This document shows, in pieces, positions 1 through 9,500 of a DNA stretch of 64,000 nt. The position numbers and the translations under genes are program-made. This stretch comes from Ferruginibacter paludis (GTDB lineage Bacteria > Bacteroidota > Bacteroidia > Chitinophagales > Chitinophagaceae): NCBI RefSeq assembly GCF_030409685.1, contig NZ_JAUFQJ010000006.1, forward strand, positions 620,001 to 684,000. Reading direction: 5' to 3'. The first letter of the stretch is position 1. Every line of letters begins with the position of its first letter. Below the pieces are notes generated by a model. The model did not search any database and was not told the DNA's origin. It saw nothing but the letters and a program-made list of their open reading frames with translations.

Positions 1-2915
1 TAAGAAGCGTCTTCTACAAAAATGCTGGATACCTTGCTGCTTCCATTGTCTGTAAAGGTGGAACGTGGGATGGTGTTGCTCGTTCCTTCGCCATGCCATG
101 CACCCAGTGTAGCAATGGTGTGGTTGAACGGACGGGTATCGTAGTCAATGATTTTTTTAAGGTCATTGTATTTTTCAACACCGCTTACACCCTGAAATAA
201 AACACTCAGGTCGAAGCCAAGATAACTGGCTGACAAATTAGTACCATAACTAAGTCTTGGATTTGGATTGCCAATGTAAGCACGGTCAACATCATTGATG
301 ATACCATCGCCATTGATGTCCTGGAATTTAATATCCCCCGGGTGAATATCAGCATGAGAGGAACCTGTCAGGTAATCATCAATTTCTTTTTGACTTTGAT
401 AGATACCTGTCATTTTAAATCCATAAAAAGAATTCAGCGGATGGCCGGCTTCTGTCTTGGAAACCTGTCCATAAATGTTGGGCAAATTTGGATCAAGCTT
501 ATCTACGTTGTTGGTTACAGTTGCAAGATTTGCATTAATGGCATACCTGAATTTGTGACCGCTATTTCTATAACCAAGTGAAAACTCAAAACCTTTATTG
601 CTTACTGCTCCTGCATTTACGATGGTTGGTTTTACATCACCCACTACACTTGGTAGTCCCAATGGAAGCAACAGATCAGAGGTTTTCTTTTGAAAGTACT
701 CAGCAGAAAAAGTAATTGCGTTTTTAAGCAAGCCTACATCAATTCCTATATTATTCTGGGTGGTGGTTTCCCATTTCAGATCCGGGTTACCATAACGGAG
801 TAATGTACCCTGCGAATTATAAATAGATAAAGAGTTGTAATTATTCAACCCGGACTGGTTGCCCAATTTACCTGTGCTGGCTCTTAATTTGAGGTCAGAT
901 AACCAACTAACATCCTGCAGGAAGTTTTCCTGTGATATTCTCCAGCCTGCAGAAAAAGAAGGGAAAAACGCCTGTTGATTATTGATAGCAAACTGGCTTG
1001 ACTTATCCAGTCTTGCACTTGCCGTTGCAAAAAAACGATTATCGTAACTGTAATTAACAGAGCCAAATAAAGAGAACAATGCCCACTGTGATGCACTGCC
1101 GCCATTCCATAAGTCCTGTGGAAAAGCGCCGAAATCTATGTACTGGAATGCTGAATCTGTATTACCATACCTTGCTCTTGATGCACTGATACCGGAAGCA
1201 TAGTTGGTAATAAATTCACTGCCTGCCAATGCGCTGATTGTATGCCTGTCAATTTTCTTATTATAGCTTACGGTATTCGTCCAGGTGATGGTAGTTTCCT
1301 GGCCTCTTTCTTCATTTAAATTGCTGGGGCGATTTTGACGCCCGGTTCCCTGGTCAATGGAAGAACCCCCGCCATCATTGTCACCATAGTTTTTATAAAA
1401 TGCTTTATTGTGAAGCATGTTCAAATCAACACCCACGTTACTTCTCAGTTTTAATTCTTTGTTTTGTAACAAAGCCAGTTCAGCATACACGTTACCAAAT
1501 GTTCTGAAATTGGTGCGTTTATCATTGGTAAAATGAGCAATGGCAAGTGGATTGGAAGCAAACTCATACTTGTTTGCACCGGCATTCCAGGTACCGCCAT
1601 TTGCTGCTACATTAGCTGAATAAAAAGGAAGGTCGGTGTAAGGATCTGCAACACTGTAAGTAGGATCAGTCGGATCTTTGAACACACCAATTACCGGCGG
1701 ACGTAAAAAAGCATGACGAATCACTCCGGGTGCATCACCACTGGAAGATATTTTATCCTGTACGCTGTTGGATATCTGCAGGTTGGTACCTATTGTAAAA
1801 CGGTCTGTAATATTTGCATTTACATTGGCCCTGAAACTAAAACGCTTGAACTGGTCGTTATCATAAATTACAATTCCGTTCTGCCCGTAATATCCGCCAG
1901 AGAGCAGGTATTGAACTTTATCCGAACCACCACTTGCAGAAACCTGTAAGTTTTGTGATTTACCCAAAACAAACAATTCTTTTAGCCAGTTGGTATTAGC
2001 AAGGTCTGGTCTTGATTTATCTGCTGTGTAAGGATTTGTTCCTGAATAGCCGGAATTATTCCAGCTCTGCTCCATCTTATTCATATACTGTGTAGCATTG
2101 AGCATGGTTGGAAGATTGGCCACTTTTTGAATACCGTTGTAATAACTGATATCAAGATTTGATCTTCCTTTTTTACCTGATTTGGTAACGATAACGATTA
2201 CACCGCCCGAAGCCCGTGCGCCATAAATTGCGGCGGCAGCGGCATCTTTCAATACGGTGATTGATTGTATATCTGCAGGATTGATAAAGGAGATGCTGGT
2301 AGTCGGCTGCCCATCCACAATATAAAGCGGATCGCTGCTGCTGCCAATGGTTCCTACACCACGGATAGTAATATTGATGCCATCGCCGGGAGCACCGGTG
2401 CTTTGAGTTACCGTTACTCCAGCCACCTGGCCCTGTAACAACTGCGCCACATCTGCCACCCTGCGCTTATCTGCATCCGCCATGTTTACAGTTGATACAG
2501 CGCCTGTGATACTACCTTTGCGCTGACTGCTGTAACCAACAACCACCACATCACCCAACGTATTGGTCTCCGTTGCCAGGCTTACTGCCAATGTAGTTCT
2601 GCCAGACACCGATACCTCCTGCATTTTGTATCCAACATAACTTATCTGCAATATTGCATTGTCCGGCGCAGTAATGGAGAAATTACCGGCACCATCTGTT
2701 GTTGTTGTGGTAGCGGCGTTTTTTACTTTAACCGTTACGCCTACCAATGCTTCGCCTGCAGTGGAATTTATTTTACCCGTAACAGTAACATCTTTTGCCT
2801 GTGCAAAGGATGCAGAATGGATAAATTGCAAACAGGTAAAGCAAATTGCAAGCTTTAATCCTGTAAGCAATTGTTTTGGAATGGAACGAATAATGTCCTT
2901 AAGATTTTTTTTCAT
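1..2915 (-). CDS. SusC/RagA-family TonB-linked outer-membrane receptor (C-terminus cut by window edge)
   Basis: Reading from the ATG at 2915, the frame stays open for about 970 codons to the left edge of the window, so the C-terminus is missing. It starts MKKNLKDIIRSI with a signal peptide ending near SASFAQA. A carboxypeptidase-regulatory-like beta-sandwich follows (VTVTGKINSTAGEALVGV), then a plug domain with the SusC signature (LQGQVAGVTV, ITIRGVGTIG, PLYIVDGQP) and a long beta-barrel. SusC-type proteins import oligosaccharides across the outer membrane together with a SusD lipoprotein and TonB. A susD partner would be expected just beyond position 1. The nearby secreted glycosidase-like gene and the hybrid sensor at 6551-10696 support a polysaccharide-utilization locus. 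The substrate cannot be told from this sequence. Confidence 0.95.
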   Translation of the reverse strand, partial: MKKNLKDIIRSIPKQLLTGLKLAICFTCLQFIHSASFAQAKDVTVTGKINSTAGEALVGVTVKVKNAATTTTTDGAGNFSITAPDNAILQISYVGYKMQEVSVSGRTTLAVSLATETNTLGDVVVVGYSSQRKGSITGAVSTVNMADADKRRVADVAQLLQGQVAGVTVTQSTGAPGDGINITIRGVGTIGSSSDPLYIVDGQPTTSISFINPADIQSITVLKDAAAAAIYGARASGGVIVIVTKSGKKGRSNLDISYYNGIQKVANLPTMLNATQYMNKMEQSWNNSGYSGTNPYTADKSRPDLANTNWLKELFVLGKSQNLQVSASGGSDKVQYLLSGGYYGQNGIVIYDNDQFKRFSFRANVNANITDRFTIGTNLQISNSVQDKISSSGDAPGVIRHAFLRPPVIGVFKDPTDPTYSVADPYTDLPFYSANVAANGGTWNAGANKYEFASNPLAIAHFTNDKRTNFRTFGNVYAELALLQNKELKLRSNVGVDLNMLHNKAFYKNYGDNDGGGSSIDQGTGRQNRPSNLNEERGQETTITWTNTVSYNKKIDRHTISALAGSEFITNYASGISASRARYGNTDSAFQYIDFGAFPQDLWNGGSASQWALFSLFGSVNYSYDNRFFATASARLDKSSQFAINNQQAFFPSFSAGWRISQENFLQDVSWLSDLKLRASTGKLGNQSGLNNYNSLSIYNSQGTLLRYGNPDLKWETTTQNNIGIDVGLLKNAITFSAEYFQKKTSDLLLPLGLPSVVGDVKPTIVNAGAVSNKGFEFSLGYRNSGHKFRYAINANLATVTNNVDKLDPNLPNIYGQVSKTEAGHPLNSFYGFKMTGIYQSQKEIDDYLTGSSHADIHPGDIKFQDINGDGIINDVDRAYIGNPNPRLSYGTNLSASYLGFDLSVLFQGVSGVEKYNDLKKIIDYDTRPFNHTIATLGAWHGEGTSNTIPRSTFTDNGSSKVSSIFVEDAS

Positions 2916-3134
2916 ACCAGCATCGTTTTAATATTTAAAAAATAAAAGTGTTTGAATGTGATCATGTGTTAGCAGTTTCGTTTTGATTCATTACAGGATC
3001 TTTTTCTCTGCTCACCTGCTTTGGCTGAATAGCCATTTTGGTATTTTAATTTGTCATGTTTGCCTGAATAATTTTTTAAACGGTTAATAATTGGGGTTGA
3101 ATATTATCTGATGATGTAAGGCACCAATGGTTAT
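2916..3134. other. Intergenic leader between glycosidase-like gene and susC
   Basis: This 219-bp AT-rich spacer separates two genes on the minus strand. I see no ORF, no hairpin followed by T residues and no clear repeat. It probably holds the promoter and 5' leader of the susC-like gene. Confidence 0.4.
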
Positions 3135-5615
3135 TTATTTTGCTTTTAATTTTTTATAATCAGGATCCATTGCCGGTGTGCGCAATCCTGCCACTTCATC
3201 CGCCATCAGGATAAATATATTCCAGCACAGACCCTTTGTAGAAGGCCACCAGCTATCCGTTGTCGTCCATTTTGTTGGTATAAATTCTTTGCTGAAGGGC
3301 CATTTGGGATTCAGATAAATTTCTGCCCATACCCTGTTTTCCATTAATGGTACAGCATTTTTCCAGCCATGTTTTAATCCCACTACATAGGCACAATATT
3401 CAGCCCTGAACCAGCTGCCGCCGTTATAATAATAGCCGTCATTCTTTCCGTTACTATAGTTTTCTTCACCAAATTTTTCAAAGGGTTGATAATCGCCGCT
3501 GAGATAAGCAAATCCTGTTGCATCTTTTGTAACCCGCACACAAATGGGTGCCGTGGTTCCCAATTCGGGATGTGGAGAGTTGGCTACTTTATTTAAAACA
3601 GGAATCAGATCCAAATGATTTTTGACCATCTCATCTGTCAGCATAGGCCTGTTGAATAGCCACAGGGAAAAGAATTCTGGTTCCAGGTCAGTCAGAGAAA
3701 TGATATCAGGAAAATTGCGGTCGAACAAAATATGTTTGCGTTTTACATCATAAAAATCCCGGTATGCTTTTTCAGCTTTCTGTATATGCGTTTCCGTTAC
3801 ATTAAAACCTAACTCCTTAATTGTTCTCAATGCAATCGCCAGCATACCCTGGTTAACTCCAAGCCGGTCTGTTTTTGGGTTGTAATCAATAACATCTACC
3901 TGACTTAAAGGAAAGTGCGACCGGCATATACCATCGCCCTTGCTGTCAAATTCGTTCAATACATAATCAACTGCCTTTTTTATTTTATCCTGCGGAAGTG
4001 TAACACCGAAGCGGCGTTTGTTCATCATGGCCCATATCAGCCATTCGATGGTGGCTTCATTGTCTTTTGCTTCTACTGATCCCATCAATGGTGTGATGAT
4101 GGTACCAATACCACCTTTGGGTGTCTGCGTTTTACCCCATTGCTCCCAGATGGAAAGATTTAATTCTTTGTTGTAAGAGGCTACCGTAGAAAAATAAGAA
4201 TCCCTGTTGTACATGTCCGGTGCATAGTTCATGTTGGGCACATTAAAGGGAGCAAAGTCATTTACATCGGTGACCCAGGTAAGCATATTAAAATTGGCGT
4301 ACAGCATTTTCTCAATCTGCGATCCTTTAAAACCTTTGGCTTCAGCCAACCGTGATTGTGAAGCAATCATAAATTGCTGGTGCGATTTCCATGGTTCTGT
4401 AAAAATGTAAGTGGTCTTGGTAACTTTTTCCCCGAGTGGAAGAATGTTATAAGGTTCTCTTTGCGGTTGCTGTTCTGCAAACTGAAGGTCTTTAATTTGC
4501 AGTATACATTCTTTGCCTGATTGTGTACCAATGAACATGGCCACACTGTCATTTTCAATATAGGGCACCAATATGCTTCCTTTAAAAACTGTCCATTCAT
4601 TTTCTGTTGCCGGAAAATTATCAATGTATTTTACGCCATCTTCCAGTTCAATCGTTTTTACTCCGTTCTTAACCCTGAAAAGTTTTAATGCCAGTGGCGT
4701 ATTGCCTTTGCACGAAAATGAAATGGTATAAACCTGCTGATCTTTTAAAGGTGCAATAAATTCTATGCCCGCCCTGCCACCAGCGTGACCGGTAATTGAA
4801 ATCAATCCATCCTGATTTTGTATTTCGGCGTTGCCTTCTTTTTGATAAGCTGCAGGCGCTTTTAAGATAGTTGATGAACCAGCATCTAAATTGTACAGTT
4901 CTCCAAATGTTTGCCTGATATAATTATTATTGGCTGCCCGCTCGGTTAAACTGGCAACAGAAAATAGATTCACATCCGGCAAGCGGCGCATGCCAACAAA
5001 TCCGCCGCCACGTCCGCTAAACCTGCGGCGGGTATTCCGGGTGTACTGATTTTTGTACCCGGCATCTGTTAAAAATCCAACTACCATATTACCCGGAGTA
5101 ACAAAACCTGCTGAAGGAAACATTTCATGTACAAAGCCGCCGGGGAAACTATCGTACTCAAATGTTGTATACCGTTTGGGAGTTTCTGCAGGTCGTGCCG
5201 TTTGCTGTAGTATATATAACATGCCGGGCATGGATGGCTGCATCAACTCAATCGTCTTTTTTACGATGGTATCATTCAACACCTGGTAGGTTACGGATAC
5301 AGACAGATTGGCATCAAATTCTTTTATGTAAGCATCTCTTGATAAAGTGATTTGCTTTGCGTTACCCTTCCAGCTTTTGCCTTTCCATTGGGAGAAATTG
5401 GCTGTTGTGCTGAGGTCATTATTAAATAACTGTAAGGAGAATTCTTCTGTATTGGTAACCAGCAAGTGCCCTTCATTGTATATATCAACATGGTATCCTG
5501 CCTTTTCATCGCCGGCAACCTTCAGGCTCAGTTGCTGACAAACGGCAACAGAGTGAATGACCAATACATACAGGCATAGTAAAAAAAACGCAGGTTTGGT
5601 TTTATATTGTAACAT
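3135..5615 (-). CDS. Large secreted protein, probable (alpha/alpha)6-barrel glycoside hydrolase-like
   Basis: 826 residues with an N-terminal signal peptide (MLQYKTKPAFFLLCLYVLVI, cleavage near SVAVCQQ). The N-terminal half looks like beta-sandwich modules. The C-terminal half is rich in paired helices with aromatic and acidic residues (SIWEQWGKTQTPKG, EATIEWLIWAMMN, GYYYNGGSWFRAEY), as in six-hairpin glycosidases. I cannot assign a CAZy family or name catalytic residues with certainty. It lies just upstream of the susC-like gene on the same strand, so it probably acts on the polysaccharide imported by that system, in the periplasm or at the cell surface. The start gives a complete signal peptide. 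The fold is an inference from the sequence pattern. Confidence 0.7.
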   Translation of the reverse strand: MLQYKTKPAFFLLCLYVLVIHSVAVCQQLSLKVAGDEKAGYHVDIYNEGHLLVTNTEEFSLQLFNNDLSTTANFSQWKGKSWKGNAKQITLSRDAYIKEFDANLSVSVTYQVLNDTIVKKTIELMQPSMPGMLYILQQTARPAETPKRYTTFEYDSFPGGFVHEMFPSAGFVTPGNMVVGFLTDAGYKNQYTRNTRRRFSGRGGGFVGMRRLPDVNLFSVASLTERAANNNYIRQTFGELYNLDAGSSTILKAPAAYQKEGNAEIQNQDGLISITGHAGGRAGIEFIAPLKDQQVYTISFSCKGNTPLALKLFRVKNGVKTIELEDGVKYIDNFPATENEWTVFKGSILVPYIENDSVAMFIGTQSGKECILQIKDLQFAEQQPQREPYNILPLGEKVTKTTYIFTEPWKSHQQFMIASQSRLAEAKGFKGSQIEKMLYANFNMLTWVTDVNDFAPFNVPNMNYAPDMYNRDSYFSTVASYNKELNLSIWEQWGKTQTPKGGIGTIITPLMGSVEAKDNEATIEWLIWAMMNKRRFGVTLPQDKIKKAVDYVLNEFDSKGDGICRSHFPLSQVDVIDYNPKTDRLGVNQGMLAIALRTIKELGFNVTETHIQKAEKAYRDFYDVKRKHILFDRNFPDIISLTDLEPEFFSLWLFNRPMLTDEMVKNHLDLIPVLNKVANSPHPELGTTAPICVRVTKDATGFAYLSGDYQPFEKFGEENYSNGKNDGYYYNGGSWFRAEYCAYVVGLKHGWKNAVPLMENRVWAEIYLNPKWPFSKEFIPTKWTTTDSWWPSTKGLCWNIFILMADEVAGLRTPAMDPDYKKLKAK

Positions 5616-5924
5616 ACAGGCAGCAATTGATAGTCAAAACTATCTTTAATGCCTGCCACCCTTATGCACTATGCTAACATTTTACTGTACTATGGTTACA
5701 TTTTAGCTGTAAAACAGCGATTTTTCGTTGAAGATTTTTTTAAAGTAAGAAAGATGGAAGGAAATCCCGAAGTAATTTCATTCTAGTTTTTATTTTAAAG
5801 TGAGAGAAAAAATATTAATTTCATATTAATCTATTTTAAATAATTGTGGCAAATATTTGATCCGGTCTTTAAACCTTAGTAGAAAGTAAATTTTAAAAAG
5901 AATCTAACCTTATTACTGACTAAA
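5616..5924. other. Gene-free spacer left of the RAYT unit
   Basis: There is no ORF in this 309-bp stretch. It separates the divergent glycosidase-like and transposase genes and is very AT-rich. It contains the left arms of two inverted repeats, at 5872-5886 and 5906-5916, whose right arms lie beyond the transposase gene. Nothing else is recognisable. Confidence 0.5.
5872..5886 (+). repeat. Left 15-bp inverted repeat of the RAYT unit
   Basis: AACCTTAGTAGAAAG here is the exact reverse complement of CTTTCTACTAAGGTT at 6415-6429. The pair encloses the transposase gene. An inner inverted pair, ACCTTATTAC at 5907-5916 and GTAATAAGGT at 6385-6394, is nested inside it. Confidence 0.75.
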
Positions 5925-6383
5925 ATGAAAATAGAGTATAATAATTTATATACACATTTTATTTTCACTACTTTGCACCGCTTACCGGTTATTGCTGAAA
6001 AACACCGGGAACGAATTGAAAAATACATTACTGGCATAGTGAACAATAATGATTCTCAATTATATTCCATATACGCCAATCCTGAACATGTTCATTTTTT
6101 AGTTTCCCGTTCCCCCAAATTATCAGAGGAAACACTGGCTTCAATAGTCGCAGAAAGTTCTCAAAAATTTATTAACCAGAGTAAGCTATGTGACAGTCCG
6201 TTTGCCTGGCAGGAATCTTCCTCAGCCTTTTCCGTATCTAAGTCTGATATTGATAAGGTATGTAAATACATACTTAATCAACCAGAACATCACCGAAAAA
6301 TAAGCTTTATGGAAGAGTATGAAACGTTTATTAAATTCTATCAAAAGACACTTGAGCCTGCCGGAAAGTATGGACCAAAATAA
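5925..6383 (+). CDS. REP-associated tyrosine transposase (RAYT, IS200/TnpA-like Y1 transposase)
   Basis: 152 residues, full length for a short Y1 HUH transposase. The HUH pair is visible in NPEHVHFLVS (HVH), and the probable catalytic tyrosine lies in DKVCKYILNQPEHH. HFIFTTLHRLPVI near the N-terminus is typical of Bacteroidota IS200-like proteins. Such enzymes nick single-stranded DNA at small hairpins and are thought to spread REP elements. The gene is alone, with no accessory TnpB, and sits between nested inverted repeats, with a GC hairpin (CGGGATACCCG) just outside at 6440-6450. The frame is intact and has no internal stops, so it may be active. It separates the glycosidase/susC pair from the HTCS sensor. 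Confidence 0.88.
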   Translation: MKIEYNNLYTHFIFTTLHRLPVIAEKHRERIEKYITGIVNNNDSQLYSIYANPEHVHFLVSRSPKLSEETLASIVAESSQKFINQSKLCDSPFAWQESSSAFSVSKSDIDKVCKYILNQPEHHRKISFMEEYETFIKFYQKTLEPAGKYGPK

Positions 6384-6384
6384 G

Positions 6385-6450
6385 GTAATAAGGTAATAGA
6401 AATTAGATATTTTCCTTTCTACTAAGGTTAAAAAAATCACGGGATACCCG
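6385..6450 (+). repeat. Right end of the RAYT unit: inverted repeats and GC hairpin
   Basis: Just after the transposase stop, GGTAATA is repeated in tandem (6384-6398). The inner inverted repeat arm is at 6385-6394 and the 15-bp outer arm is at 6415-6429. A short GC palindrome, CGGGATACCCG, follows at 6440-6450 and could be the hairpin recognised by the Y1 transposase. Confidence 0.65.
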
Positions 6451-6550
6451 CGCCTTCTTTTTTCTGCCGAATAAATACCGAAAATATAATATGGTTTTTA
6501 CAAATACTGATTGCAAATCCACTTGAGGTCCAAAATCAGACTTAGTCATT

Positions 6551-9500
6551 CTAATTCAATCCCTTCACCGATTGCTGTTCCCTGTATTCATTTGGCGCAC
6601 AGTTATACCGCTTCCTGAATTCCCTGAAAAAATAAGATTGATTATTGAAACCGGTTCGATAAAAAATTTCTGTTACATTCAATTGAGATGTTGCCAGTAA
6701 ATGAGCAGCCTCTTTTAAGCGGATGTTTTTTATAAATTCGCCCGGCGTCATACCGGTAAGCGTTTTCAATTTGCGGTACAATTGCATTTTGCTCATATTG
6801 AAAGCCTTTTCCAGGAACACGGCATTCAGTTCTGTTTCGCCCAGGTTTTCATCGATCAGTTTTACCATTTTGGTCAGAAACTCTTTATCACCCGCATTTA
6901 AATCAGATTCTACCAGCATGTCAGTGCCTTTCTCATTGTTGAAAAGGTCCAGTAATTTTTGGCGGTATTCCAGCAGTTTCCTGATACGCAATTTTAAATG
7001 GGCGGTTTGAAAAGGCTTGGCGATGTATGCATCAGCGCCCACTTCATACCCTTCCATATGGTGATCTTCGCTACCACGGGATGATAAGATGATAAAAGGT
7101 ACGTGGCAGGTGGCAGGTGCATTCTTCATTTTATTGCATAACTCAAGGCCACTCATATTGGGCATCATGACATCGCAGATCACAATGTCCGGCATTACTT
7201 TTTCAATCAGCTCCAAAGCTTTTCGCCCATCTGCCGCTTCATATACAATGTATTCATCCTTCAAAATATCATTCAATAAAAAACGGATGTCCGCATCATC
7301 TTCCACTATAAGAATATTTTTTCTTTTTGTATCCTGCAGGTTTTCAATGATGGCTTGCTTGTTTTTATCAACCGTTGAAATGGGTTGCATGGTTTCGGCA
7401 TAAGCAGTAATGGTACGATATAAATAAGAAGGCTGATCGCTGACGGTAGTTACATTCTCTGCAGGAAGGTCTGCTGGTTTCTCTTTTACTATGGGCAGGC
7501 AGACTTTAAAAATGATTCTGTCATTTTCACTGCTGGCAGTTATGCGGCCGTTGAGCATGGTAACCAGTTGCCTTGTAAACGCAAGGCCAATGCCTGTTCC
7601 AAATTTTCCGGTATCGGTTGCGGTATTTGCATTGACCACATAAAATTGTTCAAACAACTGATCCAGCTTTCCTGTTGGTAATTGTGTTCCCGAATTAATC
7701 ACTGTTATTTCCAGTTCTTTATGCTCATTTTCTCCGGCTGAAAATATCACCTGTTCATTTTTTTCTGAATGCTTAAATGCATTGGATAATAAATTGAAAA
7801 TAATTTTTTCAATCTTATCCTTATCTGCCAGCCCCATCATGCCCGGTGCAATATTAATTTCATATTCCATTTTATTCTGCTCACTCAACGGAATAAAAGG
7901 TTCGCCAAGGTTCAGCAATAATTCTGAAATATTCAGGTAACTAAACTGGTTCTTAAAAAATCCGGCTTCCACTTTCCTGAATTCCAGTAACTGGTGAACG
8001 AGGTATGTGAGCCTTGATGCCTGCTGGTGAATCAATGATAAAAAATAAGGCTTATCCTTCTGGTCTTTATCGGTAGTTGTTTTATGCAAAAAACGTTCGG
8101 AGCTTCCCATGATCAGCGTAAGCGGTGTTTGAAGTTCATGGGCAATATTGGTGAAAAAACCAAGGCGGTTCTGGTGAATCTCTTCTTCTTTTTCACGGAG
8201 CACATGCTCTACCGCCAGTTGATGTTTTATCTCCAGCTTGTTTTTACGGTACCGGTAAAAAACAAATACAATGGCTGATAATACTGCGGCGTAGCAGAGA
8301 TAAGCCCAGGCGGTCAACCAAAAATATTGTTTCACTTCCAGCGACATCAATGCTATTTCCTTTGACCATAAACCTTCTCCATTGCTCCATTTTATTTTTA
8401 AAGTATAGTTGCCGGGCAACATATTGCTGTACACAATTTTCCCGTTGGTGCCTGCGTAGTGCCATATTTTATCATAGCTTTCCAGGTAATAAGCATACTC
8501 ACATTTTTCTGCATTTAAAAAACTTACCGCCTTAATATCGAGTTCAAAAAAGTTATCTCTCCTGCTCACCGTGAAATCAAGTGGCTTGTTGACTGAATCT
8601 TCCATCACTGCAAAGCCATTTTCACTAACGGCTTTTCCTCCAATAGAAATACCTGATAACAACAGGTTAGGTTGCCAAACTGATTTACGGATGTTTTGGG
8701 GAAGAAAATGATTGAAGCCATAAGTTCCTCCAAAGAAAATATTGCCGGAATTATCTTTCCACACGGCCCCATCACAAAACTCGTTGCTCTGCAAGCCATC
8801 CAGTTGCTGGTAATAAGAAATTTGCAGATCTGCCTGGTTTACTTTTGCCAGTCCCTTATTGGTGCTGACCCATATATGGCCGGTACTATCTTCTTCAATT
8901 GCGTGAATCGTGTTATTGGGTAAGCCTTCGGCTGTTGTTAATTTTTGAAATACAGGTTCTTTGTTATTTGCATCTGCATTATTGATCCAGTTCAATCCGT
9001 AACTGGTACCGATCCATACCCTGTTGCGGCTGTCTTTAAATAACGATAACACATCATTGTTAGACAGGCTTCCTTCATAGGTAAATGCCTTAAAAGTGCT
9101 GAATACCTTGGTGGTTTTATCCATTAAACTCAAGCCGCCATACCTGCAGCCGATCCACAAATGGTTGTTGTCTGCATCCGCCAATGAATAGATAATATCA
9201 TTGGCCGGGCCGGAGTTATTATTGTTGTAAGTAAATCGTTCCTGGAAAGCCACTGATAATTTACCGGCTTTATCCCTTATTATCTTCAGGTGTATCAAAC
9301 CATAACCACTGGTGCCAAGCCACAATGAATGATCAGCATCCTGTTTAATGGCATATACAGAACCAAATTCAGGATACCTGTCATGTCCATTGACAGATGC
9401 CCATCTGGTAAATTGTTTTGTTTTAAGATCATATACCCCGATACCTTTTCCATCCGTACCTATATAGATCAGTTCATCATTTCCTTTCTTTAAAACATAC

